A stretch of 64,000 nt of DNA, from NCBI RefSeq assembly GCF_050574275.1, contig NZ_CP192260.1, positions 3,100,001-3,164,000 on the forward strand, in the 5' to 3' direction. Positions 42,777 to 51,567 of this stretch are shown in pieces. The first letter of the stretch is position 1, and each line of letters opens with the position of its first letter. The position numbers were made by a program, and so were the translations under genes. The DNA comes from Virgibacillus_F flavescens (GTDB lineage: Bacteria; Bacillota; Bacilli; Bacillales; Amphibacillaceae). The notes beneath the pieces are model-generated. The model had not been told where the DNA came from, did no database searches, and saw only the letters and a program-made list of their open reading frames with translations.

Positions 42777-43217
42777 TTATTTCAAATCAAACATACCTTT
42801 TCCTGTTCCCATATCAATCGGCAATGATGAATGCTCATGCGTAATAAGCCAAGAATCATCAACTTTTTTTAAGCAAAATGTAAAACGATTGGTCATTTGC
42901 TGCAGTTTCTCTCCAGATGTTTCACTGTGTCCAGCGAACGTAACAGCACAATGAACAAATGCAACATCCGTACTTTCCTCAATCGTTACATCAGTAAAAT
43001 CTACTTTCACCACATTTTCGTCTTCACGCAAACCATTAAACCACGCTGTCACACTTTCTCGCCATGGAGAAACGCCCATGCACTCCCAGCTTCCCCAGCA
43101 ATCATAAATATGTACATCAGCAGCATAGGTGGATAGGAATTTTTCAACATCTCTTTCATAAACGGATCTTTTGTAGTTTTCAAGAACGTCCTGAACTAAA
43201 CGAACACCCATTGTCAT
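42777..43217 (-). CDS. SnoaL-like/NTF2-like protein
   Basis: 146 aa, ATG behind GAAGGAGATGATTTT. NTF2-like fold: LVQDVLENYKRSVYERDVEK, FLSTYAADVHIYDCWGSWEC, then strands VKVDFTDVTIEESTDVAFVH and SWLITHEHSSLPID. This is the DUF3225/SnoaL group seen in Bacillus near YCII genes. Probably binds a small molecule; activity unknown. It is third in a minus-strand run after a YCII gene and a short ORF. A partial copy lies at 42212. Confidence 0.75.
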   Translation of the reverse strand: MTMGVRLVQDVLENYKRSVYERDVEKFLSTYAADVHIYDCWGSWECMGVSPWRESVTAWFNGLREDENVVKVDFTDVTIEESTDVAFVHCAVTFAGHSETSGEKLQQMTNRFTFCLKKVDDSWLITHEHSSLPIDMGTGKGMFDLK

Positions 43218-43246
43218 AAAATCATCTCCTTCGTTTTTTTGGTTAA

Positions 43247-43579
43247 TTATTTATATTTAATGTATTCTATATCATTCCGGCCACTAGGAGGATCCTCCGT
43301 AACAGCAACCCAGAACGTAACTTCTTGTGTGTAGTTATCGTTAAATTCCTTATAGTAAGTTACTTTTTTTGTAGGTTCACCAAACACGTTCATTTGTGTG
43401 ACCCCTTCCATACCACTATCTGTTGATACTTTTACAGTAATAACAGGGGATTCTTGTGCAGAGAAAAAGCTTGCTCTCCCTATTCCTTGTATCCATTCTA
43501 ATTGGCCGTTATTATTTTTAATGATAGTCTTTTTTATACTTGAATTAGAGCCACTACAAAAATACGTTAGATCAAACAA
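43247..43579 (-). CDS. hypothetical protein with unclear N-terminus
   Basis: About 110 aa. The only initiators are a TTG at 43579 without a ribosome binding site, or non-standard codons after AGGTAGGG at about 43600. The sequence is polar and beta-rich (LEWIQGIGRASFFSAQESPV, VTYYKEFNDNYTQEVTFWVA) and ends GRNDIEYIKYK. Not recognised; it may be the C-terminal part of a larger secreted protein or a decayed gene. Confidence 0.45.
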   Translation of the reverse strand: MFDLTYFCSGSNSSIKKTIIKNNNGQLEWIQGIGRASFFSAQESPVITVKVSTDSGMEGVTQMNVFGEPTKKVTYYKEFNDNYTQEVTFWVAVTEDPPSGRNDIEYIKYK

Positions 43580-43618
43580 AATAGTTTCAGAATAATCTAG
43601 TATTCCCTACCTAATTTT

Positions 43619-43993
43619 TCACTTTTCATTTTTAAAGTAATCAACAGGACGGATTTCGATACGCCAGCCAAACTCCTCCCCTTTGCTGATTTGAGTTGTC
43701 GGATGCAGCGATGCTAGTTGGATCGCTTCATCCATATCCGCTGCTTCAAAAATGAATACACTGCCGATCTGCTCTTTCGATTCTGTAGAAGGACCATCCG
43801 TTACGGTTACCTTACCGTTCTCACGGCGTAAGCTTTTGATCTCTGACTCAAGACCCGCATCAAGCAGCACGTTAGCGCTTTCATAAAAATTTTCAACGAC
43901 TGGCTGGCAATCACGCATAACGGCATCAATTTCTGCCTTTGGGCGGGCATCCATTTTTTCAGGATTGTAGTAGCCCATACATAAAAAAATCAT
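43619..43993 (-). CDS. YCII/DGPF-domain protein
   Basis: 124 aa from ATG 43993, eight bases after GAGGAG; an ATG two codons earlier is too close. VTVTDGPSTESKEQIGSVFI carries the DGP(F) signature with Ser in place of Phe, and DMDEAIQLASLHP follows as in YCII proteins. Small dimeric ferredoxin-like barrel; function unknown. First of a possible three-gene run with the next ORF and the SnoaL-like gene. Confidence 0.8.
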   Translation of the reverse strand: MIFLCMGYYNPEKMDARPKAEIDAVMRDCQPVVENFYESANVLLDAGLESEIKSLRRENGKVTVTDGPSTESKEQIGSVFIFEAADMDEAIQLASLHPTTQISKGEEFGWRIEIRPVDYFKNEK

Positions 43994-44202
43994 TTTCATC
44001 TCTCCTCGATTACTTAAATTTTTTTGTAGCTAGTAAGACAACAATCAGCAAACGGAAAAATCGACGTCAGAATCAGATATTGTCATCATAGACATCAATA
44101 TATTCATTTTCTTAATTTTAGCATATTTCGGTGAATAATAGATGTTTTAAGTTCTTAATTAGTTATCAGTCATCCTTATAATTGTCGATACTTCCAAAAG
44201 CA

Positions 44203-44262
44203 GAAAGTACCCTAAACAGCAGACTTTAAAGTTTCTACTCGTTAGGGTACTTTCTAAATTTT
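44203..44262. terminator. terminator at the 3' end of the chemoreceptor gene
   Basis: GAAAGTACCCTAA (44203-44215) pairs with TTAGGGTACTTTC (44242-44254); a T-rich tract follows on the plus strand and TTTCTGCTTTT on the minus strand. Confidence 0.6.
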
Positions 44263-44272
44263 TTCCAGCTAT

Positions 44273-45181
44273 CTATATAATATTACTTAAGTTATTCGCT
44301 TCATCTTTAAGTGTCTCACCAGCCGTTACTACTTCCTTATATCCTTCGCTAGCCAGTCTAATTTGCTCTACTGCAGCACTTACATCTGCCTGGACCTCGA
44401 GAGTCCCTTCCGTAATGTTCTGTATTTCTTTCGTTATGTTTTCAACGTTTTGCCTTACTTCTCCGATAGACTCCTCTACCTGGTTAGATAACTTCCTGAC
44501 TTCCTTCGCTATCACATCGAATCCTCTGCCGTGCTCTCCTGCTCTCGCCGCTTCGATTGCAGCATTAAACGACAGCATATTTGTTTGAGAAGCGATGTCT
44601 TTAATGGTTTGAACAACACCCTGTATACTTTGTGTCTGGTTTTTCAGTCCTACTAGTATTTCTGTATTTCCTTTTGATACCTCGGTAACTTTATCAATTT
44701 TATCTTGTAAAATCTGTTGGTTAGTCAAACCTTCTTCAGCTCTATCGTTTAAGTCAGAGGACATTTGAAGCAGCTTGTTCACTACATTGGTTATATGTTT
44801 CTGACGTTCTGTAACATCAGTCGCAACCTTAAGTACTCCTTTGACTCTATTATTTTCTCGTACTGGCATGTAACTCGCTTCCAGCCAGACTTCGTTACCA
44901 CTCGCATCTTTTCTTAAAATTTTATCTTGAAAACTTTTCCCGTTTAGAAGACTATTCCAAAACTCATCATATTTGTGGCTCTCCGTAAATTCTTTAAAAC
45001 AGAATTTACTATGATGGATCCCAATAAGCGACTCTTCATTTTGATAGCCCATAGAACGAGCGAAAATTTTATTAACATAGGAAACTTTTCGGTTTTTATC
45101 GAAATAAATAATCGCAAGGTTCTTCTCAATTGTTCCAAATAATTGCTCAGTTGATATAGTATTCTCTATAGTGTTTTCCAT
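44273..45181 (-). CDS. soluble PAS-domain methyl-accepting chemotaxis protein
   Basis: 302 aa, ATG behind ATAGGGGAAAAGA. PAS domain about 15-125 (DKNRKVSYVNKIFARSMGYQ, EVWLEASYMPVRENNRVKGV) followed by a coiled-coil signalling domain with the conserved hairpin IKDIASQTNMLSFNAAIEAA and RAGEHGRGFDVIAKEVRKLS. No transmembrane segment, so it is a cytoplasmic sensor, possibly of redox or oxygen through a PAS ligand. Couples to CheA/CheW. Short signalling domain with few methylation sites visible. Confidence 0.88.
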   Translation of the reverse strand: MENTIENTISTEQLFGTIEKNLAIIYFDKNRKVSYVNKIFARSMGYQNEESLIGIHHSKFCFKEFTESHKYDEFWNSLLNGKSFQDKILRKDASGNEVWLEASYMPVRENNRVKGVLKVATDVTERQKHITNVVNKLLQMSSDLNDRAEEGLTNQQILQDKIDKVTEVSKGNTEILVGLKNQTQSIQGVVQTIKDIASQTNMLSFNAAIEAARAGEHGRGFDVIAKEVRKLSNQVEESIGEVRQNVENITKEIQNITEGTLEVQADVSAAVEQIRLASEGYKEVVTAGETLKDEANNLSNII

Positions 45182-45274
45182 TCTTTTCCCCTATCTCTAT
45201 ACTTTTTGGAATTTTAAGTATATCAAGAAAGTGGATAATGTAATAAGAAAACGCTTTATTTAATTAAATCAATA

Positions 45275-45425
45275 AATAATTAATATGATCCAAGGAAGAA
45301 CAAACTTTGTGACCCATTTAACGAGTGTCTAGAAAAAAATCCTCGTGAAGTGGATATCCCATTAAATCTGAGAACAAAAAAAAGTATCAGTGCAATTATA
45401 AAGTAAAAAATATCTATACTGAATC
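45275..45425 (-). pseudogene. decayed copy of the small membrane gene at 46568
   Basis: The translated fragments FIIALILFFVLRFNGIS and VTKFVLPWIILII match YILVALILWFVLSFIGIS and VTKFVLPWIILIL of the intact gene, but they lie in different frames and no start is left. The DNA similarity extends for about 150 bases. Confidence 0.65.
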
Positions 45426-45640
45426 ATTTTTTATCTGATGTGTTCATCTTAAACATTCACCCGAACAATTGACGTTTAGCTGCAATCAAAAAAGCATCCA
45501 TAATTCCAATCACTAATGGAATAATGAATACTTTTCTGCAGAATTTCTATCTCGGCGAAGATTCTTTATTAACGGATAGTAAAAACAACCTTTAAGCTTC
45601 CTCTCTGTTCTTTCAATGTTTAATCACATAGAGACGATAA

Positions 45641-45988
45641 CTATTTATCTGCCTTATTAATAACGTCGAACAATTTAGCTGGGGGGAGTGTACTTAATTC
45701 AGTATTCTCTGCTAGTTTAGACCTCGCTCTTCCACGAACAAACACATCCGCATCATGGTCGTTAAAACCCTTTTCCAAAATTAAATAGTGATACAATTTT
45801 TTACAAGGAGACATAAGAAACTTCTCATTTTGGAATGCATTTATTGCTCGCTCGCGATCGATATTACATTCCTTCATCAAAACGCGCAGAATTTCATCAT
45901 CCTTTACCTTTGCCTCATACAACGCTGCGGTCACAAGCCTTATCTCATCATTCCTAATTTGACTTTTTTCTAAAGGTCTTAAATTCAT
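45641..45988 (-). CDS. hypothetical protein
   Basis: 115 aa from ATG 45988, seven bases after AGGAGGG. Helical and charged: LEKSQIRNDEIRLVTAALYE, VKDDEILRVLMKECNIDRER, GFNDHDADVFVRGRARSKLA. No membrane segment, no recognised domain. A putative HTH-like stretch (LVTAALYEAKVKDDEILRVL) may be present, but this is weak. Confidence 0.55.
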   Translation of the reverse strand: MNLRPLEKSQIRNDEIRLVTAALYEAKVKDDEILRVLMKECNIDRERAINAFQNEKFLMSPCKKLYHYLILEKGFNDHDADVFVRGRARSKLAENTELSTLPPAKLFDVINKADK

Positions 45989-46010
45989 GTACATTCCCTC
46001 CTATTCACTT

Positions 46011-46133
46011 CTATCTCGATAAAGCTTCTTTATTGTATGCGTACAACAAGAACAATATAACCCCCACATCCCCAAGCGAAATAACTGGAAACAGATGACT
46101 GATTACTACTAAAATGACGAATACAAAACTCAC
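46011..46133 (-). CDS. possible 40-aa membrane peptide
   Basis: GTG 46133 overlaps a GGAAGG site; the frame stays open upstream without a better start. Product SFVFVILVVISHLFPVISLG then DVGVILFLLYAYNKEALSR, two hydrophobic segments. Could be a small protein or the tail of a decayed one. Confidence 0.3.
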   Translation of the reverse strand: MSFVFVILVVISHLFPVISLGDVGVILFLLYAYNKEALSR

Positions 46134-46174
46134 ACCTTCCCGCAAGTGAACGGATTCAGATTTTTTGGCCAGAG

Positions 46175-46456
46175 CTAATGCTCACCATGCTTTTGAAAAG
46201 TTTTGTAGTATTCCATACCTAAGATAATTAGACCCAAAAGTGATAAAATCACGCCTAATACGAACGGAAACCCTAAAAATAATGACTGAACGACTTCATC
46301 TCCATACTGTTCCGCCCCAAAAATGGCATGCCATAATTTGGATTTTCCTGACCATGACGTAATTTGGGTAGCATATATACTTCCGGATAAAATAATTGTT
46401 AAGGTAATTGACAATCCACCTAACATTATAAATCCGCCAATTATAATTCTTTTCAT
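46175..46456 (-). CDS. small membrane protein
   Basis: 93 aa, ATG behind GAGGAGGAGTATTTT. Two transmembrane segments (about 5-28, IIIGGFIMLGGLSITLTIIL; and 62-82, GFPFVLGVILSLLGLIIL) with a polar loop, ending KTFQKHGEH. No family recognised. Confidence 0.6.
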   Translation of the reverse strand: MKRIIIGGFIMLGGLSITLTIILSGSIYATQITSWSGKSKLWHAIFGAEQYGDEVVQSLFLGFPFVLGVILSLLGLIILGMEYYKTFQKHGEH

Positions 46457-46567
46457 AAAATACTCCTCCTCACTGCTCCACGATTTTATAAAGACACTTA
46501 CATTTTATTAAACTAACGCTCCGATATAATGGAAGATGTTTTGACTACCCACATATATACTTAGGGT

Positions 46568-46753
46568 TTAACGCCTTTTAACAAGTTTTATTAACAAAAT
46601 TAATATGATCCAGGGGAGCACAAACTTTGTAACCCATTCAATCAATGTTAAGAAAACTAAAAAACTGGGTGATATGGATATTCCAATAAAACTGAGAACA
46701 AACCAAAGTATTAGTGCAACTAGTATGTAAAAAATTATGTTTATGAACTTCAT
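46568..46753 (-). CDS. small membrane protein
   Basis: 61 aa from ATG 46753, six bases after AAAGGAG; the longer frame has no ribosome binding site. Two hydrophobic segments (INIIFYILVALILWFVLSFI and FVLPWIILILLIKLV) and a KRR end. A broken copy is at 45275, so the gene has been duplicated locally. Confidence 0.6.
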   Translation of the reverse strand: MKFINIIFYILVALILWFVLSFIGISISPSFLVFLTLIEWVTKFVLPWIILILLIKLVKRR

Positions 46754-46885
46754 GTTTCTCCTTTCTCCGTTAAATAATCGGATTCTGCGATACAATTATT
46801 GAACAGACGCTACTATTCTATTTACCTGTATACTTCTATTCTTGTTTATTTCTTTTTAAAATCCATAATATTATCCAAGCGAACT

Positions 46886-47380
46886 TCATGCCTTCGTTTT
46901 TAAATACTCGATTTTACGCAAGTCCTTATGATTATTGTTTTCAGTACGGTAACTGTCTTTATACGAAGCCTCATATACACGTAAATATTGCTTCGGTGTT
47001 ATCAAGTAAAATGGAACATCTTCCTTTTTATGTATTTCTAAATCCTCAAGCGATATTCCTGCAAAAGATGGTAACGTATCCATAATGCCAAACTTTACTG
47101 ATAAACCATCTTTTAAAAATTCATGTTCATGTAAATCTATCAAACGATAATCAAGCGACTACATAATCCCCACAATACGATCCCAATCAAAAATGGACTT
47201 TTCAGCAGGTACTTCCCATCCTCTCTCGTCACCAGGTACATGGATATCTAAATCTTGGGCATCCCAATTACTATCTGTTACAATCTCCAAAACAACAGAC
47301 CCCATCAGCAATGGTGTGATTTCCACTTCATTTAATTTCTTTGCTAATTTTAAAAACTCTCGGGATTTATTATTTTCCAT
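46886..47380 (-). pseudogene. nucleotidyltransferase-like gene with an in-frame amber codon
   Basis: 164 codons from ATG 47380 behind CGAGGTAAATAGAA. A single TAG at 47159-47161 interrupts the frame after DWDRIVGIM; reading through it gives SLDYRLIDLHEHEFLKDG in the same frame, so only one base is wrong. The N-terminal part has MGS (26-28) and DLD (43-45), the G-S...D-x-D pattern of nucleotidyltransferase folds. Read as two ORFs it would be 73 and 85 aa. Confidence 0.7.
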
Positions 47381-47654
47381 TTCTATTTACCTCGTATTTT
47401 TTAGTTTAGATCGTTTCTGATAGATTCTTTCGCTTAAATATCGATTTCAGGTATAATCCTTCTTACATAGGTGCACCCGTTCGTCGAACAATAAATGATT
47501 TTAAATAGTTCTTCAATGTCTTAGTTAACTATAAGATTGAAATGAGTATTGCGGACAATAAAGCCACTAGGTGCGAGGTAGAGAGCCAATTTTTAGGTTT
47601 GTGAAGGACAAAGTAATAACCTGCCAAAGGATAGTACAGTTCCAAGTAACAAAT

Positions 47655-47697
47655 AAACCTAATTCCTTTTTCTCTTGGGGGAATTAGGTTTTTGTTC
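47655..47697 (+). terminator. terminator-like hairpin
   Basis: AAACCTAATTCC pairs with GGAATTAGGTTT, then TTGTTCTTCC. It lies within a gene-poor stretch (47381-47807). Confidence 0.55.
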
Positions 47698-47793
47698 TTC
47701 CACAATCGTGCCCTTTTCTTGAACAAAGACCCTTTTATAGTTTTTTATAGAAATTACGCATGACCCAGACACTAAAAAAACAACACCCGCTAA
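47659..47793 (-). pseudogene. small membrane ORF lacking a start codon
   Basis: GGAGG at 47801-47805 is followed seven bases later by TTA where a start codon is expected. The frame then gives AGVVFLVSGSCVISIKNYKR, a membrane helix with a basic tail ending PKRKRN, 44 codons. One base change (TTA to TTG) would restore it. A second coding-like stretch ends at 47529. The rest of 47381-47807 shows no gene. Confidence 0.35.
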
Positions 47794-47807
47794 ACCTGTA
47801 CCTCCGT

Positions 47808-48656
47808 TTACAATAATATTGTGAGTTTAATGATCCCAAAATTATAGTTACCCTTTGTATCTTTTTCAAACTCAAAAGGATATCCTCCTGTTTCATTTTC
47901 TTCTACGTACTTCTTCACTTGTGCCAATTGTTTTATATAACTTACACACCGTGAATTAGAAGGAAAAGAGTCTATAAAATTGCCTTCCTTATCCAACAGT
48001 TCAGTTATAGTTTGGCCGGGACTATTATAACTATTAACCATGTGAATAGAGTTTTCACGGTGTGTTACCCATTCCAAGTTATCAACGCTTGCATTACTCC
48101 TATTGCAATCAATATGATTAACAACTGGCTTATTTTCGGGATTAGAGATAAAGGCTTCTGCAACTAATCTATGAACTAATAAGCGCGTTCCGTTTCCATC
48201 AACAGATATGTTAACAGTTCTATAACCACCTGTATTAATACCTTGTTTTATAACTTTATTTGTTTTTGGACTAAAAATTTCTCCTAATTTACTCACAAAA
48301 TAATTAGGATAGATTTTTATTTGCTTCCACTCTTCACTTTCTTGTACAAAATCTATATTCACAACCGTTTCTTTCGAACCCCATCCAACATATTTTAAGT
48401 TAGTAAATCTATCATTAGACAAGTTACTATCAATATGTTTTAAATGCTCCGGAAACCAAACTCCCTTATTCGTAAAGGAATTATACACAATCATACAAAC
48501 ATATTCTTCCTTGTATCTGAAACTAAATTTCAATCGAACTTTGTTATAACCACTTTTAATAGTTTTCTGTTTCACAACTTTATCAGTTTTAGCGTGTTTT
48601 ACCTCCCCCTTTTCATTTACAAGGTAATCATCATAACCTTTAACAACTTTCCACAT
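47808..48656 (-). CDS. HNH homing endonuclease with NUMOD4 repeats
   Basis: 282 aa from ATG 48656, six bases after TTGAGGTG. Two NUMOD4-type modules (WKVVKGYDDYLVNEKGEVKH at the N-terminus and EWKQIKIYPNYFVSKLGEIF about 115-135) precede an HNH motif: VHRLVAEAFISN, NHIDCNRSNASVDNLEWVTH, with a NUMOD1-like tail (ELLDKEGNFIDSFPSNSRCV). Free-standing DNA endonucleases of this kind move within phage and mobile DNA. Next to the ApeA-like gene, suggesting an accessory insertion site. Confidence 0.85.
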   Translation of the reverse strand: MWKVVKGYDDYLVNEKGEVKHAKTDKVVKQKTIKSGYNKVRLKFSFRYKEEYVCMIVYNSFTNKGVWFPEHLKHIDSNLSNDRFTNLKYVGWGSKETVVNIDFVQESEEWKQIKIYPNYFVSKLGEIFSPKTNKVIKQGINTGGYRTVNISVDGNGTRLLVHRLVAEAFISNPENKPVVNHIDCNRSNASVDNLEWVTHRENSIHMVNSYNSPGQTITELLDKEGNFIDSFPSNSRCVSYIKQLAQVKKYVEENETGGYPFEFEKDTKGNYNFGIIKLTILL

Positions 48657-48845
48657 ATAAAACACCTCAATTAGTTTGTTTTATCCGCCCTTAATCGAAC
48701 ATCTTTATTAATGTTAAATTGACGGATATCCCCAAATTAGCCTTACTAGAAACCCCACAAGATAGGATGCCATTTCTTATTCCAGATAGGTACCCAATAA
48801 TGGAATTAAATTTAACTGTGCCGAAGTTAGAAATTTTGTTTTAGG

Positions 48846-50265
48846 TTATTGATTGTTTTTCCTCTTATCATCTCTTCTAATATCGTTACTAATTATAATT
48901 GGTTTTATTCTTTCTCTTGTTCTTTCATGGATAAAGTCTTCTTTAAACCCTAATTCTTTAAGTAAATAGAATTCAAGGATATTACGTAGGATATGGAAGG
49001 CGGTTATTAAATCTTCCCCTCTAAGAGCTTTATCTTCTCGTTCTAGATTATAGTGTGTGTAGTAATTCCTAGTTTGAGAAATTAAATTAGGGAATTCGAC
49101 TAATCTGAAGGGCCCAGTGTAAAAAATGAATTTATAGTCAGCAATTAATAAATCGGCTAGACGACTTTTTAATATAACAAAATTTCTGCATCCACCCAAC
49201 AATAATTCTTTATCTTTTTTCCAGAAGGCTTTAGGTCTTATTTCTAATAATTTTTCAACTCTATTTTTATAATCATCGAGAGAATAAGCAATCCTTCGAG
49301 AATGATAGGTTTCTAAAGCCTGTACCATGTTTAAAAAATGTCTGCTAATTGACAAATTCTGATTGTATAGACTGTCAATATAAAGTTCTATTATAGGTTC
49401 CATCATAGTTGCCATATGTTGCCATTGTGAGAAATTCGCTTCTCTTAATTCGCTAAGGTTAAATAGATAATCGTGTTTTATCAATTGCTTAGTGTTACCT
49501 GTGATATTTACAGCATGTTTACTGGAGTGAAAAACTTCTAATGGTCGAATATGTTTCTCACCATTTTCAAGTTCATAATAAACCCCGGGAGTCTCAACTG
49601 TCATCGAGCCATAGTTTAAAGAACTACCTATTGCTATCTCTATAAGTCTTTTCATCTGGTTAGCTATATTCATAAACCACTCTATCGTTTTAGTGGATTG
49701 TGCTTCAATTATAAGATGTGGCTTCTGCTTTAGCATAATCTCTTCTCTCATGAGATAAAATGGATCATTAAAAGTTAAATAATAAGATACATTGTAAATT
49801 TCATTTGAGTATATTTCCACTGGTTCTATAATATTCAAACCTATAAGTGAATCTTCTGTTTTTTTGCAATGCAGGTCTTACATAGTTAGAAATATCACCC
49901 CATTGGATTATCCCAGGGATGTTTAATGTCATTTTAGAAAATTTGATATCTTTCTCTTCATCAAAACTTACACCATTAAACATGAATTGAGCTTTATAGC
50001 CAAATACTTCTTCCGATCCTACTCTGCTAATAGTACTTGCTCTTGAGCAATTAACAAGAGTAATTTCAGCACCACTAATTGTATTACCAGTAATAAAAGA
50101 AATTTCAAGTGGAAGTTCTAAATAACTCCTTATAGGACCATTATTAGGTATACGAATATATAATATTATGCCACCTTCATCTTCGTTTAAGTATAAGTCT
50201 CCTGTATATTTTTCTCCTATATTATTAACCTTCCAAAAACCTGTAGCCGATAAATTCACCTTCAT
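48846..50265 (-). pseudogene. apeA: ApeA-like HEPN defence gene, split by a one-base frameshift
   Basis: ATG 50265 follows GTGGAGGTGAAGAA. The first frame gives an ApeA N-terminal domain (GFWKVNNIGEKYTGDLYLNE, FGYKAQFMFNGVSFDEEKDI) and runs to 49801. The second frame begins in the overlap and gives a C-terminal HEPN domain with R-NYYT-H (RX4H, the RNase motif) in ISQTRNYYTHYN. The break coincides with an A7 run (49859-49865): six A would give ALQKTEDSLIGLNIIEPVEI, one protein of 472 aa, the usual ApeA size. ApeA is an abortive-infection HEPN protein acting on RNA. Functional state unknown. Confidence 0.78.
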
Positions 50266-50447
50266 TTCTTCACCTCCACAAATAGTGTTGATCCTGCTTT
50301 TATTGTATTTATATACGACTAAAATATAATAATATCTCATTAAATCTAGTTCAGAATTGGATGCAATAATGCTCGTTCGATTAAAAGAATGAACTTTATT
50401 CATATTCCATAATTGAACCTGATTCTAGAACATTATTTAGTGAAGAT

Positions 50448-51275
50448 TTAAAACAAATCTTCTAATTCTTTAATTCTCGATGATTTAATTATTAAACCCA
50501 AATTGTTTGGAATGCTAGATATAGCTATCGGCTTTTGAGATGTAGGAATATTTATTACTTTTACTTCTCCTGTTGCGGTATGTTGGGGGCCAGCATATAA
50601 GGTCCCTAATATGAATATACGGGTTCCCCCCAAATAGGTATTCCCTTTTTTATCTCTATAACCGCCTTCATTTAACAAAAATACAGGAGAACCACTTGAA
50701 CCTGGAAAACAAGCTGCATCTATCATAAATTCTCTTTTGCCATTATAATCAAAAAACGGATGTGTAGCGGTTACACCTTTACGAAAAATTGGCTTGTTAT
50801 TTGTACTGTCCCAGATTCCATTAGGATAACCAACCATAACTATATCTTCTAATGCAGATAGTTCTTCTAGTTGTGAATCTGAGGGTATCAGCGATTTATC
50901 TAAGGGAATATAAAAAATTCTTTGTTCACGTGAGTTTGCAGCATTAAGGAAAGGAGCTATAGGCATTGCACATAAATCAACATCTGATTCTGGGTGTCTT
51001 CTCCAATAAGTTTCGAAGTGCTCGATAGCTAAATTAAAATGTTCAGTATCTAAAGGCTTTCCTGACTCATTCATTTTAGTGAGGATAAGTCTTCCTCTCA
51101 CAGCTCCATTAATAACATGTTTATTTGTTATAACTACTGGGATATGTTCGCCACTCTCTTTTTTTTCTTTAAACTTAAAGAAATAACCGGAACCCGTACT
51201 CATATCTCCATCAGAATGTTCACATTCAATTCTAACAGTTGAGTATTGTAATTGTTCTGAGATAGATAAGTCCAT
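50448..51275 (-). CDS. trypsin-like serine protease
   Basis: 275 aa, ATG behind AGAAGGGGGTATTAAT. Chymotrypsin-fold catalytic triad: His53 in VITNKHVI, Asp98 or Asp100 in ESDVDLCAM, Ser194 in FPGSSGSPVF. No signal peptide or membrane segment, so cytoplasmic. Located 182 bases upstream of the ApeA-like gene in the same direction, so probably co-transcribed. Cytoplasmic trypsin-like proteases occur as effectors or sensors in several defence loci; that role is inferred here. Confidence 0.82.
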   Translation of the reverse strand: MDLSISEQLQYSTVRIECEHSDGDMSTGSGYFFKFKEKKESGEHIPVVITNKHVINGAVRGRLILTKMNESGKPLDTEHFNLAIEHFETYWRRHPESDVDLCAMPIAPFLNAANSREQRIFYIPLDKSLIPSDSQLEELSALEDIVMVGYPNGIWDSTNNKPIFRKGVTATHPFFDYNGKREFMIDAACFPGSSGSPVFLLNEGGYRDKKGNTYLGGTRIFILGTLYAGPQHTATGEVKVINIPTSQKPIAISSIPNNLGLIIKSSRIKELEDLF

Positions 51276-51567
51276 ATTAATACCCCCTTCTTAAAAATTT
51301 ATTTATAATACGCTGTTTGCTCAACAAACTGGCCAGATTGTTGAAGTCATTTCTACTTTACTCGTACATTTTTGTCATTTATTATTAAAATATATCAAAA
51401 TAGGTATATTCCCTTAGCTGGAAATGAAACTTTATTATACAGTAGAGTATTCAATATATTGTACTGGCCCTCTACTCCGGAGACGGTGGTAATTTATTCC
51501 GCAATGACTGGCTTAAAACTTCGCATAAGTGACTCAATTCGTCCGCAATGTTCATGAAATATAAATA

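Noticed and set aside
47529..47726. 65-codon minus-strand ORF across a terminator
   Set aside because: It crosses the hairpin at 47655-47691 and has no ribosome binding site; only its last 38 codons look protein-like.
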